From assembly GCA_024684215.1 (NCBI GenBank), contig JAIKXH010000040.1, positions 24,306 to 88,305 of the forward strand: DNA of 64,000 nt, in the 5' to 3' direction. Positions 35,134 through 43,991 of this stretch are shown piece after piece (within the stretch, counting starts at the first letter, position 1; each line of letters starts with the position of its first letter). The notes under the pieces were generated by a model that was given only the letters and a program-made list of their open reading frames with translations, did not search any database and was not told where the DNA came from. Made by a program: the position numbers and the translations under genes. The stretch comes from Lachnospiraceae bacterium (GTDB taxonomy: Bacteria > Bacillota > Clostridia > Lachnospirales > Lachnospiraceae).

Positions 35134-36177
35134 TTAATCGTCAATCTGATCAAGTACTCTGATATCGGACTCAAATAACATCTTAATGTTATTGATTCCG
35201 TATTTAAGCATTGCAATTCTCTCAAGTCCGAGTCCGAACGCAAAGCCCGAATACTTTTCGGAGTCAATTCCGCAGTTTTCAAGTACTTTCTTGTTTACAA
35301 CGCCTGCTCCCAAAACCTCTATCCATCCGGTTCCCTTGCAGAGCTTGCATCCCTTTCCTCCGCACTGGAAGCAGCTTACGTCTACTTCTACAGAAGGCTC
35401 GGTAAAGGGGAAATATGAAGGACGAAGTCTTGTGGTTGTCTCCTCGCCGAATATCTGCTTAACAAACATATCAAGGCTTCCCTTTAAATCGCAAAGATTG
35501 ATTCCCTCATCGACAACCAGACCTTCCATCTGTGAAAACATAGGTGAATGGGTGGCATCATCATCAGAACGGAAAACCTTTCCGGGGCTGACGATCTTGA
35601 TAGGGGGCTTGGTAGATTCCATAACATGGATCTGACCTGCAGAGGTTTGGGTTCTGAGCAAGAACTCAGGTGATAAATAGAATGTATCCTGCATATCTCT
35701 TGCGGGGTGATCCGCCGGAGTGTTAAGAGCTGTGAAATTGTAGAAATCCTTCTCAATCTCGGTACCTTCATATACGGAAAATCCCATTCCGGCAAAAATA
35801 TCGATAAGCTGATTTCTAACGGTGGTAATAGGGTGAAGGTTTCCGCCGGTCTGCTTAACGGAAGGCATTGATATATCGATCTTTTCGCTCTCATAACGAA
35901 GCTTTAGCTCTTTTTCCTTGAGCTTTGTATCGATATCATCAAAAAATCCGAGTGCCCACTGCTTAGCCTCATTAACGGCTTTACCGAAATTGGCTTTCTG
36001 CTCTGCGGGTACCTGAGCCATTTCTTTCATAAGTGCAGAGAGTTTGCCCTGCTTTGAGTCAAGAAAGCTTTTCTTAAGCTCGTACAATCCCTTAGAACTG
36101 CTCTGTGATTCAACAGCTCCGCGGATCTCAGCTTTTAAGTTTTCAATCTGACTCTGAAGTTCTGATAGATCCTTCAT
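35134..36177 (-). CDS. pheS: Phenylalanine-tRNA ligase alpha subunit
   Basis: 347 aa class II synthetase catalytic subunit. An N-terminal coiled coil (residues 1-95) precedes motif 2 ([20 protein letters not shown]), the specificity segment and motif 3 ([18 protein letters not shown]). A four-cysteine group, [12 protein letters not shown], lies in the linker region around residue 270 and could bind zinc. No T-box leader fits in the 74-bp gap upstream. Confidence 0.97.
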   Translation of the reverse strand: MKDLSELQSQIENLKAEIRGAVESQSSSKGLYELKKSFLDSKQGKLSALMKEMAQVPAEQKANFGKAVNEAKQWALGFFDDIDTKLKEKELKLRYESEKIDISMPSVKQTGGNLHPITTVRNQLIDIFAGMGFSVYEGTEIEKDFYNFTALNTPADHPARDMQDTFYLSPEFLLRTQTSAGQIHVMESTKPPIKIVSPGKVFRSDDDATHSPMFSQMEGLVVDEGINLCDLKGSLDMFVKQIFGEETTTRLRPSYFPFTEPSVEVDVSCFQCGGKGCKLCKGTGWIEVLGAGVVNKKVLENCGIDSEKYSGFAFGLGLERIAMLKYGINNIKMLFESDIRVLDQIDD

Positions 36178-36251
36178 TTTTTCACATCTCCTTAAATCAA
36201 TAATTTAATCCGGTCAAATTTATATTAAAAATCTGTATGATTTTCGATAAT

Positions 36252-37244
36252 CTATTCCAAATAGTCCTGTTTGTTTACAATATCCTCTCGCATCTCTTCG
36301 TCGCGTTTGTCGTCATTTTCGTGTCCGAGAGGCTTTCTTAACGACTTGCCGAAAAGTGCTGACTCTTCTTCGGTTTCAGCAGTGGCTCCGCTCATCATAT
36401 CTCGCTTTTTCTTCGGATAGACCAAAACGATATTTACAGGCTTAAAATATCTGTTTAAATAAGCTCCGTACAAAAAGAACAAAAGGCAAAAATAAATCCA
36501 TATCATAGCCACGATCACAATTGCCAGATTTCCGTACATGCTGTATGCGTTGTAGTGATTAACGTAATAAGAGAAAATCGCCGAAAAGCCTATCCAGCAC
36601 AGTGCCGAAAAAGCCGCACCCGGGAGCTGCTCTCTGAACTTTTGCTTTTTATTGGGCAAAAATGAATAAAGCACCGCAAAAAATAAAGTCAGTATCAAAA
36701 AAATATATAAATGTCTCGGCTTTACAATAAAGCCTTGAAATTCCTCAAACCACGGCCAAACGCTGATAAGATAATCAGATATCATTTTACCGAATACCAT
36801 AAGAAGAAGGCTTATATATATCGCGCCCAGCAAAATAAGCGTATATAAACAACAAACTCCGCGTCTGACAAAGTAATTACGCTTTTCCTCAACATCATAG
36901 ACCGCATTTAATCCCTGCACCAAAGAAGCAACGCCCTTTGCCGCGGTCCATAGCGTCACGATAGCGGATACGGTAAGGATTGTATATCCGCCGGCGTATA
37001 TGCTGTCCACCAGCCTCTTTAACAAAGACCAGAACATCTCAGGCAAAAATCCCTCGATAAAAAAGATCAGGTCCGCTTCGGTAATCTTTGTCAAAGGCAA
37101 GATTGAACAAAGAAGTATAAGAAGCGGCGTAATAGACAAAAGCAAAAAGAATGACGTGCACGCAGCATAAGCGTCTATGTTAAGCCTTTTAACACTTCTG
37201 GCGAAATTATCATAAATTTTATAAAGCTTTTTTATTATTTGCAT
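36252..37244 (-). CDS. YihY/BrkB-type inner membrane protein
   Basis: 330 aa with about six membrane helices. It matches the YihY (formerly annotated RNase BN) family by the segments CTSFFLLLSITPLLIL, WTAAKGVASLVQGLNAVYD and YGNLAIVIVAMIWIYFCLLFFLYGA. The function of the family is not settled. The start is the ATG at 37244 with AGGA nearby; a longer frame begins TTG. A charged C-terminal tail of about 55 residues follows the last helix. The structured RNA at 37270-37445 ends 26 bases before its start, so the gene may share its promoter. Confidence 0.88.
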   Translation of the reverse strand: MQIIKKLYKIYDNFARSVKRLNIDAYAACTSFFLLLSITPLLILLCSILPLTKITEADLIFFIEGFLPEMFWSLLKRLVDSIYAGGYTILTVSAIVTLWTAAKGVASLVQGLNAVYDVEEKRNYFVRRGVCCLYTLILLGAIYISLLLMVFGKMISDYLISVWPWFEEFQGFIVKPRHLYIFLILTLFFAVLYSFLPNKKQKFREQLPGAAFSALCWIGFSAIFSYYVNHYNAYSMYGNLAIVIVAMIWIYFCLLFFLYGAYLNRYFKPVNIVLVYPKKKRDMMSGATAETEEESALFGKSLRKPLGHENDDKRDEEMREDIVNKQDYLE

Positions 37245-37269
37245 ATATCCTAAATTTGGGCATAACAAT

Positions 37270-37445
37270 AGCCCTTTGGAATGTCTCCGCCTTTTGACGC
37301 CTAGCCAAAGCTAGGTGGGTTACCGCAACCCTGACATCTGCCTTCCCCTGGCTCTTTCGAGGGGGCCTGGCATCCGACGGGCAATGTAGGAATCCCGTTA
37401 AAGGTAAATGTAGGTTCAAAAATACCGGAGACTGACCTTAGGGCC
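37270..37445 (-). ncRNA. Strongly predicted structured RNA (about 176 nt), 6S-like layout
   Basis: A near-consensus promoter points at 37445. The two ends pair over a long interrupted stem. Reading 5' to 3' on the minus strand, GGCCCU, GG and GUCUCCG pair with CGGAGAC, CC and AGGGCU, separated by symmetric internal loops. Inside are a hairpin CCUAGC-UUUG-GCUAGG, a hairpin GGGUU-GCGGU-AACCC, an ACGGG...CCCGU stem and a CCCCU...AGGGG stem. A motif CCUACAUU occurs twice. The layout (strong promoter, closing stem, central open region with a 3'-side hairpin) recalls 6S RNA, but I cannot confirm the family. No clear terminator follows, so a processed leader of the downstream gene is the alternative. 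Confidence 0.6.
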
Positions 37446-37451
37446 ACTTTC

Positions 37452-37480
37452 ATTATACTAAAAAAACATGAAAGTATCAA
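37452..37480 (-). promoter_or_regulatory. Near-consensus sigma-A promoter of the structured RNA
   Basis: TTGATA (37475-37480), 17-bp spacer, TATAAT (37452-37457) on the minus strand; predicted start G at about 37445, the first base of the closing stem. Confidence 0.75.
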
Positions 37481-37503
37481 CCTTTTAGGCCAATTTTCCG
37501 CAC

Positions 37504-37836
37504 CTATCTTCCCCTTGCTTTATCAAGCATAGACTTGTTTTTGGTTTCGTCCTGCGGAATCGGTTTCTGGACAAGCGTAACTATAAGCGCAGGAATAAAC
37601 GCAAAGTACCCGAAAAGGTAATATCCCGCGAAATTACGTCCCTTTTTCTTGGCTATATTTGCAGGGATTGCCGCTATAAACAAAGGGATTATAAACATCA
37701 TGGCAAGGACAAGTAAGCCGAGTCCCGAAAAAAAGAACTCCATGGGGCCAAAGTTTGCAACCTCTTCATTTAAATTAATAGTCTCTGCAGCACTCTCCTG
37801 AGTCTGCGCAGCCAAAAGCATTAAAACTGTGGGCAT
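37504..37836 (-). CDS. Small membrane protein, two helices
   Basis: 110 aa from the ATG at 37836, chosen because AGAGGA lies 6 bases upstream; the longer open frame has no ribosome site. Two hydrophobic segments (about residues 33-58 and 68-88) are linked by a KKKGR loop. The C-terminus is charged (KNKSMLDKARGR). Family not recognised. It is read in the same direction as the pckA gene upstream but is separated from it by a terminator. Confidence 0.65.
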   Translation of the reverse strand: MPTVLMLLAAQTQESAAETINLNEEVANFGPMEFFFSGLGLLVLAMMFIIPLFIAAIPANIAKKKGRNFAGYYLFGYFAFIPALIVTLVQKPIPQDETKNKSMLDKARGR

Positions 37837-38032
37837 AATCATTCCTCTAAAAACCGATTTAAATATAAACAATTCCGTGTATGGACATAATCCACGCACA
37901 TTACAATATTTTACAACTATTACAGCCGTCAGTCAAAGGGTAATTAATAATATGGACAGGTAATTAAGAAAAGTATACTTGCAATTAAAAATTGATGTAA
38001 AGATATCCCCTCAATCAGGATTGGTAAGAAAA

Positions 38033-38060
38033 AAAGGCTGCCACATAAGTGACAGCCTTT
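38033..38060 (-). terminator. Terminator of pckA
   Basis: AAAGGCTG-C-CAC (38033-38044) pairs with GTG-A-CAGCCTTT (38049-38060), one mismatch, 4-nt loop; a seven-T run follows on the minus strand. Confidence 0.85.
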
Positions 38061-38079
38061 GAAATATTTAAGTCTCGGA

Positions 38080-39693
38080 TTAAAGCTGAGGACCTGCTGC
38101 AACGAGAGCCTTACCTGCTTCGTTGGTCTCATACTTCTTGAAGTTCTTGATGAATCTTCCTGCAAGATCCTTTGCCTTGGTCTCCCACTCGGAAGCGTCA
38201 GCATAAGTATCTCTGGGGTCAAGGATCTCAGTTGATACTCCGGGAAGCTCGGTAGGAACTTCGAAATCGAAGTAAGGGATCTTCTTGGTAGGAGCTTTCT
38301 TGATGTCTCCGCTAAGGATAGCATCGATGATTCCTCTGGTATCAGGAATGGAAATTCTCTTTCCGGTTCCGTTCCATCCGGTGTTTACAAGGTATGCCTT
38401 AGCGCCTGACTTCTGCATCTTCTTAACGAGTTCCTCGCCGTACTTGGTAGGATGAAGCTCAAGGAATGCCTGTCCGAAGCATGCTGAGAAGGTAGGAGTA
38501 GGCTCGGTGATTCCACGCTCGGTTCCTGCAAGTTTTGCAGTGAATCCTGAAAGGAAATAGTACTGAGTCTGCTCAGGGGTAAGAATTGAAACGGGAGGAA
38601 GTACTCCGAAAGCGTCAGCTGAAAGGAAGATTACGTTCTCAGCTGCAGGGCCTGCAGATACTCCGTTTACATTCTTAGCGATATTCTTGATATGCTCGAT
38701 AGGATAAGATACACGAGTATTCTCGGTAACACTCTTATCGTCGAAGTCGATCTTGCCGTTAGCGTCTACGGTAACGTTCTCAAGAAGAGCATCTCTCTTG
38801 ATAGCGCCATAGATGTCAGGCTCGTTTTCCTTAGAAAGGCCGATAACCTTTGCATAGCATCCACCCTCAAGGTTGAATACTCCGTTATCGTCCCAACCGT
38901 GCTCGTCGTCACCGATGAGGAGACGCTTAGGATCGGTTGAAAGTGTGGTCTTACCTGTTCCTGAAAGACCAAAGAAAATAGCGGTGTGCTTACCTTCCAT
39001 ATCGGTGTTTGCTGAGCAGTGCATTGAAGCCATGCCCTGAAGAGGGAGGAAGTAGTTCTGCATAGAGAACATACCCTTCTTCATCTCTCCACCGTACCAG
39101 GTGTTAAGGATAACCTGCTCGCGGCTGGTTACGTTAAAGAGAACTGCGGTCTCAGAGTTAAGGCCAAGCTCCTTGAAATTCTCAACCTTTGCCTTTGAAG
39201 CAGTGTAAACTACAAAGTTAGGCTCGAAGTTAGCTTCTTCCTCAGCAGTGGGCTTGATGAACATATTTCTTACGAAATGTGCCTGCCAAGCAACTTCCAT
39301 GATGAAGCGAACTGCCATACGGGTGTCCTTGTTAGCTCCGCAGAAAGCGTCAACTACAAAAAGTCTCTTGCCTGAAAGCTGGTTGATAGCGATCTTCTTA
39401 CAAGCATCCCAAGCTTCCTGGGTTGCACGATGGTTATCATTGGGATACTCTTCACTGGTCCACCATACGGTGTCATGAGCCTTTGCATCATCAACGATAA
39501 ACTTATCTTTGGGAGAACGTCCGGTGTAGATACCGGTCATAACGTTTACTGCGTCAAGCTCGGTAAGCTGACCTACATCAAATCCGGTAAGGTCCTTCTT
39601 GGTCTCCTCAGTGAAAAGAACTTCATTTGAGGGATTGTAAATGATTTCTGTGGCACCTGTGATGCCATACTGGGTTAAGTCAATGTTTTTCAT
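38080..39693 (-). CDS. pckA: Phosphoenolpyruvate carboxykinase (ATP)
   Basis: 537 aa. Interconverts oxaloacetate plus ATP with PEP, CO2 and ADP; in fermentative anaerobes it often runs toward oxaloacetate. The ATP-binding P-loop [16 protein letters not shown], the metal/substrate segment [22 protein letters not shown], and [17 protein letters not shown] are all present. It has its own promoter about 105 bp upstream and a strong terminator, so it is monocistronic. Confidence 0.97.
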   Translation of the reverse strand: MKNIDLTQYGITGATEIIYNPSNEVLFTEETKKDLTGFDVGQLTELDAVNVMTGIYTGRSPKDKFIVDDAKAHDTVWWTSEEYPNDNHRATQEAWDACKKIAINQLSGKRLFVVDAFCGANKDTRMAVRFIMEVAWQAHFVRNMFIKPTAEEEANFEPNFVVYTASKAKVENFKELGLNSETAVLFNVTSREQVILNTWYGGEMKKGMFSMQNYFLPLQGMASMHCSANTDMEGKHTAIFFGLSGTGKTTLSTDPKRLLIGDDEHGWDDNGVFNLEGGCYAKVIGLSKENEPDIYGAIKRDALLENVTVDANGKIDFDDKSVTENTRVSYPIEHIKNIAKNVNGVSAGPAAENVIFLSADAFGVLPPVSILTPEQTQYYFLSGFTAKLAGTERGITEPTPTFSACFGQAFLELHPTKYGEELVKKMQKSGAKAYLVNTGWNGTGKRISIPDTRGIIDAILSGDIKKAPTKKIPYFDFEVPTELPGVSTEILDPRDTYADASEWETKAKDLAGRFIKNFKKYETNEAGKALVAAGPQL

Positions 39694-39797
39694 GTACTTT
39701 AATCCTTTCTTAGGTCTCTTTATTTTTAACGCCTAATGTTACATTTAAAACAATTGGTTTCATCTGACTAACATGGACGAAAAATTACCTATTCTGT

Positions 39798-39825
39798 ATT
39801 TTATCAAATGGAAATAATTTGTCAA
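39798..39825 (-). promoter_or_regulatory. Promoter of pckA
   Basis: Perfect TTGACA (39820-39825), 16-bp spacer and TAAAAT (39798-39803) on the minus strand. The leader is about 100 nt; I see no clear structured element in it. Confidence 0.6.
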
Positions 39826-39869
39826 TGTGAAGAAGTGTCAGAAAACCGTTTTTTTACAAAAAATTTATA

Positions 39870-39908
39870 GAAAAAATCCCCTCTCCGCCTAAGAAACGGC
39901 AGAGAGGG
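39870..39908 (-). terminator. Terminator of the receiver-domain gene
   Basis: CCCTCTCCGCC (39878-39888) pairs with GGCAGAGAGGG (39898-39908), one mismatch; on the minus strand it is followed by GATTTTTTC. Confidence 0.8.
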
Positions 39909-39939
39909 AAAAACTCTTAAATCACCGCTTTATTTGTTG

Positions 39940-40770
39940 CTAAACCATGACTTTGTTTATCATTTCGAATAAAGCATTTCTCTCAACAGGTTTTTGTATA
40001 TAACCCTGAGGTTTTATCTTTACGATCTCAACAAGTCTTTCCTTGTCCTTTACACCTGTAAGGAAAACAATAGGAACCGATTCCATACCCTGTATTGCCC
40101 TGATATTTTTAAATACATCGGGTCCCTTTTCATCGGGCATTTCATAGTCTAAAAGAATCAGATCCGTATGCTTTTTCTCAAGGAATTTATATGCGATCTG
40201 GCCGCTTTTGGCGGTCGCCACATCGTAATCCTCATGCAGGTAATCTTTTACGACCTTTAACATAAGCGGATCGTCATCGATAACAAGGATATGCTTTTTG
40301 GCTTTTTCCTCTCCGAGCTGATTTAGTATATCAGCCCATCCGTGTCCCGCAGAGCTTTCGGAAGAACCGGCATTTACCACAGTAGCAGTTGCCAAAGATT
40401 CTTTTCCGTCAAGAATCTTTTCAACTTTTTCGCGAAGTTCTGATGATGAACCCGGATTGGCTACTGTGTATATATCTTTGGAATCCGTCTTTGCCCTAAA
40501 TGATTCACAATCATCTTCGGAACCGATAACAATAAAATATTTCCCCGTTGCAAGAAATCTGCTCTTAAAAGAAGCAATTCTGGAAAATTTCTTATCGTCC
40601 TCATCAAGCATGCAGTAAACAACCGCGTCGGGGTTAAAACTGTCTTTATGCCACAAAAGGTCACCAAGCCTGGTTGAACAGGTAACACATCCGAAGGCTG
40701 ATTCCATTCGATCAAAAAATAGGTCAATTACATTGTCGTCGTTTCCGATCAATAATAATCTCTTGGCCAT
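39940..40770 (-). CDS. Response-regulator protein with degenerate and canonical receiver domains
   Basis: 276 aa. Residues about 160-276 are a standard receiver: acidic pair in LVIDDDP, phospho-acceptor Asp208 in LILLDYEMPDEKG, Thr in FLTGV and Lys in YIQKPVE. The N-terminal 120 residues begin LLLIGNDDNVIDLFF and look like a receiver fold without the phosphorylation aspartate. There is no DNA-binding or enzymatic output domain, so signalling must go through protein contact. No histidine kinase is adjacent; it is monocistronic with its own terminator. Confidence 0.88.
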   Translation of the reverse strand: MAKRLLLIGNDDNVIDLFFDRMESAFGCVTCSTRLGDLLWHKDSFNPDAVVYCMLDEDDKKFSRIASFKSRFLATGKYFIVIGSEDDCESFRAKTDSKDIYTVANPGSSSELREKVEKILDGKESLATATVVNAGSSESSAGHGWADILNQLGEEKAKKHILVIDDDPLMLKVVKDYLHEDYDVATAKSGQIAYKFLEKKHTDLILLDYEMPDEKGPDVFKNIRAIQGMESVPIVFLTGVKDKERLVEIVKIKPQGYIQKPVERNALFEMINKVMV

Positions 40771-40909
40771 AATATTATCCTTTTCAATCTTTATATTTTC
40801 CGTACTTTCATGGTAAAACGCAAAACTTTATATTGAATTCTTTTGGTCGACTTTTAAGCAGTTCTATATTTATGTAACATTATACCCATTATTTATGATT
40901 ATTTCAACA

Positions 40910-42829
40910 TCATAAAGCACTTGTTTGATCTTTTAACCACGCTTTTTCATCATCATTTAAATATGGTGAAATATGCTCATAAACAACTGTATGGTATGCA
41001 TTTAAAAGCCTTATGTCCTCACCGGTCATCAGCGACTTATCAATTGATGCTTTGTCAAACGGAACCATGGTAAGAGTTTCAAAACCGTAAAAAGGTCCGT
41101 ACTCTTTTGCGTATACGGCATCTTCTCCTGTAAATGCTCTGTTTTTGCCCTCGTCATAAAGCTTATCGACATTTAAACAAACCATCATATTTTCAAGTCT
41201 GATACCGAATTTTCCATCAAGGTAAACTCCGGGTTCATCAGAAGTGATCATTCCCTCTCTGAAAGCTGCGGTAAGTTTTCCTGCCGCACCCTTTAGATTG
41301 ATATTTTGAGGTCCCTCGTGAACATTGAGCAAAAATCCCACTCCGTGTCCGGTTCCGTGTCTATAGTCAAGTCCGGCTTTCCATAACTCAGCTCTGGCCA
41401 AAATATCCAAATTCTGTCCGGTGGTACCTTCGGGGAAGGTTGCTGCGGCAAGCCTTAAATTACCGCAAAGGACTGCAGTATAAAGCCTCTTTTCTTCAGC
41501 TGTAGGTTCTCCCATAATTACCGTGCGGGTAATATCTGTAGTTCCCTCTTTATACTGTCCGCCTGTATCCATCAAAAGAAAAGCGTCCTTTTTAATAACC
41601 GCATTTGTCTTTTCATCGGGCTCATAGTGAATGATAGCACCGTGATCCGCAGTTGCAATGATAGGTGCAAAGCTCTGGTCCAAAAAACCTTCCTGCTCTT
41701 TTCTGAGCCCGAGTAGCACATCGGCAACCTCTAACTCGGTTACCTTCTTTTCTCCCGAAATAAATGCGGGATCGTTTTTAAGTTCATGAAGTTTAAACAA
41801 AAGCTTTGTAACGGCAACACCGTCTTTTACATGTGCAATTCTTTCGAAATTGATCTCCTCCGGTGTCTTGCACGCTTTCATTATAGTGATCGGACATGTC
41901 TCAAGGACGAGCTTTGCCTTGGCGTTTTTTCCGGTAAGGCATTTATACAAAGTATATGAAACCCTCTTTGGATCGATCATAACCGATGTCACTTTTTCGG
42001 AGAGTTTTTCCGTATCCGCATAAACTTCGTTATACGCCTTGATACTTACTCCATCCGCTTCAAGTGATTTTTTAACATCATCAGTTATAATGCTCTCATT
42101 GATATAAAGCTCTAAACTGTCGCGATGGATAATGGCGTAGGATAAGGCAACAGGATTGAAATCAATATCCGTTCCCCTCAAAAGAAGAAGCCAGGCAATA
42201 TCATCGAGAGAAGAAAGAACGAGCTCATCGCATTTATTATTTGCCATCTCCTCGCGAACGCGATTTAGTCTTTCTTTTCTTGATTCACCTGTATTGCCTT
42301 TTGTAAGAAGCCAGGCAGTGTTCGCAGGAAGCGCAGGTCTGTTTATCCATACACTTTCAGCGAGATCTTTTAATACGATACTTGTCTTAACCGGATTTTC
42401 TGCATCCGCGCAAGCCTTTTTATCTACAGCCTCACAAACCTTTTCAAACTCTTTGCCTCTTCCAAGCGGAATGCATCTGCCGTCAAAACCGAGGACCTGT
42501 CCCGGAAGCATATTTTCGGTCAAAAATTCTTCCACTGTGGGAACACCCTTCATTCCCATTTTCATAAGGTCTATTCCGGTTCCTTCCAGCTGGCTTCCTG
42601 CCTGAAGAAAATATCTTCCGTCGGTCCAAAGAGCCGCTCCGTCCTTCCAAACAAGGAGGTCGCCGTTTGATCCGTTAAATCCGGAAAAATACTCTCTTGC
42701 CTTAAAATAATCACTCACATATTCGGACGAATGGAAGTCGGCAGTAACGAATAAATAATAATCGATACCCTCCGAATTCATCTTGCTTCTCAAATCATCC
42801 AAACGCTTATGAATCGTATCATTGTACAT
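40910..42829 (-). CDS. Xaa-Pro aminopeptidase (M24B, creatinase-fold)
   Basis: 639 aa, the long form with two creatinase-like N-terminal domains followed by the pita-bread catalytic domain, as in eukaryotic aminopeptidase P1. Metal ligands: Asp in LMDTGGQYKEGTTDITR, His in RHGTGHGVG, Glu in DEPGVYLD and GIRLENMM. It removes an N-terminal residue before proline. The start ATG at 42829 gives the expected N-terminus. Confidence 0.95.
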   Translation of the reverse strand: MYNDTIHKRLDDLRSKMNSEGIDYYLFVTADFHSSEYVSDYFKAREYFSGFNGSNGDLLVWKDGAALWTDGRYFLQAGSQLEGTGIDLMKMGMKGVPTVEEFLTENMLPGQVLGFDGRCIPLGRGKEFEKVCEAVDKKACADAENPVKTSIVLKDLAESVWINRPALPANTAWLLTKGNTGESRKERLNRVREEMANNKCDELVLSSLDDIAWLLLLRGTDIDFNPVALSYAIIHRDSLELYINESIITDDVKKSLEADGVSIKAYNEVYADTEKLSEKVTSVMIDPKRVSYTLYKCLTGKNAKAKLVLETCPITIMKACKTPEEINFERIAHVKDGVAVTKLLFKLHELKNDPAFISGEKKVTELEVADVLLGLRKEQEGFLDQSFAPIIATADHGAIIHYEPDEKTNAVIKKDAFLLMDTGGQYKEGTTDITRTVIMGEPTAEEKRLYTAVLCGNLRLAAATFPEGTTGQNLDILARAELWKAGLDYRHGTGHGVGFLLNVHEGPQNINLKGAAGKLTAAFREGMITSDEPGVYLDGKFGIRLENMMVCLNVDKLYDEGKNRAFTGEDAVYAKEYGPFYGFETLTMVPFDKASIDKSLMTGEDIRLLNAYHTVVYEHISPYLNDDEKAWLKDQTSAL

Positions 42830-42881
42830 CTAAATAAATCCTTCTTTCCGGCAGGAACCCCGCCACCATAAAACTAAATAA

Positions 42882-43151
42882 TTAACTAAAATAACTTACA
42901 AGAGATGACATGCCGCCGGTAAATACAGTAATAGCAATTATAATCAAAGCGATAATAAGAACCAGGGCCAAAACACAAAATCTTGACCTGGCAAAATTAG
43001 TAAGATTCTTATTTCCGCTTGCGCCGCATGCAAAAACAATAGTAAAGATAAGTCCTATAACAGGAATAGAAAACAGCACCTCAAGCCAAAAATATTTCCA
43101 AGCTCCCAAAGGTCTGTATTCGTAAGGTACATCATTATTAAAATCCGACAT
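42882..43151 (-). CDS. Small conserved membrane protein
   Basis: 89 aa with two hydrophobic helices (about 22-44 and 58-80). The pattern YRPLGAWKYFWLEVLFSIP, then GLIFTIVFACG and NLTNFARSRFC, is one I recognise as widespread in Lachnospiraceae, without a known function. Two acidic/aromatic residues precede the first helix. It lies 52 bp before the Xaa-Pro aminopeptidase on the same strand. Confidence 0.8.
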   Translation of the reverse strand: MSDFNNDVPYEYRPLGAWKYFWLEVLFSIPVIGLIFTIVFACGASGNKNLTNFARSRFCVLALVLIIALIIIAITVFTGGMSSLVSYFS

Positions 43152-43224
43152 AAAATATCCTCCTAATGTTTATTAATCAATATTTATAAGATAGCTTTAA
43201 GCAAATCTATAAATCAGCATAACC

Positions 43225-43872
43225 TTATTTATTTAAAACAAGTCCTACCGCACGGCTGGTTCCCACTCTCTCGCATCCCATTTCAAGAAATTTTTCAAGA
43301 TCCTCTAACGTGGATACACCACCGGCTGCCTTGATTTTTATATTGGGTCCTATATTTTCTTTAAAAAGCTTTATATCTTCAAAGGTTGCTCCGCCCGTTC
43401 CAAAGCCGGTTGAAGTCTTAATAAAATCTGCGCCTGCATTTGTAACGGCCTTGCACATTGCAACCTTTTCATCGCCTGTTAAATAGCAGGTCTCGATAAT
43501 CACTTTAAGGATTTTTCCTCCGCAGACATTCTTTAAGGTTTTTATCTCATCCTCTACCGCTTTGAAATCTCCGTTCTTGACATCGGTTATATTTACAACC
43601 ATATCAATTTCATTTGCGCCGTCTTCTATAGCCTTTTTTGTCTCGGCCACCTTACTCTCCGTAACACTGTATCCCAAAGGGAATCCGACAACGGTACAGA
43701 TGTTAAGGCCGGGAAATTCCTTATGAACTCTTGCTATATAGCAGGGCGGGATGCACACACTGGCACATTTGTATTTTACTGCTTCTTCGCAAAGCTTTGC
43801 GATATCTTCCCACTTTGCAAAAGCCTTTAACAAGGTATGGTCTACATGTGAAAGCATTTCTTCGTTTGTCAT
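43225..43872 (-). CDS. deoC: Deoxyribose-phosphate aldolase
   Basis: 215 aa class I aldolase: 2-deoxyribose 5-phosphate to glyceraldehyde 3-phosphate and acetaldehyde. The N-terminus HVDHTLLKAFA is typical; the first active-site Lys is in KVIIETCYLT and the Schiff-base Lys in ADFIKTSTGFG. Normal length. Confidence 0.96.
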   Translation of the reverse strand: MTNEEMLSHVDHTLLKAFAKWEDIAKLCEEAVKYKCASVCIPPCYIARVHKEFPGLNICTVVGFPLGYSVTESKVAETKKAIEDGANEIDMVVNITDVKNGDFKAVEDEIKTLKNVCGGKILKVIIETCYLTGDEKVAMCKAVTNAGADFIKTSTGFGTGGATFEDIKLFKENIGPNIKIKAAGGVSTLEDLEKFLEMGCERVGTSRAVGLVLNK

Positions 43873-43897
43873 ATTTATTCTCTCTTTTAACGTCTTT

Positions 43898-43926
43898 GCA
43901 GAGAGCCAAAATGTTTGACTCTCTGC
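43898..43926. other. Perfect 8-bp hairpin between thrC and deoC
   Basis: GCAGAGAG (43898-43905) and CTCTCTGC (43919-43926) with a 13-nt loop, 25 bases upstream of the deoC start. No T run; it may be a leader hairpin. Confidence 0.4.
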
Positions 43927-43991
43927 ATAGTCTGATTAAAATATTAATGTTTAAAACCTGACATATTTAAATTATAAATTTAGTTTTATAA

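Noticed and set aside
36178..36251. T-box leader for pheST
   Set aside because: The gap is only 74 bp with no stem I, antiterminator or T-box core.
37308..37335. T-box-like AGGTGGGTTACCGC on the plus strand
   Set aside because: It departs from the AGGGUGGNACCGCG core and no plus-strand gene follows; the minus-strand reading explains it as a hairpin of the structured RNA.
43898..43926. Rho-independent terminator of thrC
   Set aside because: The stem is perfect, but no T run follows on the minus strand.
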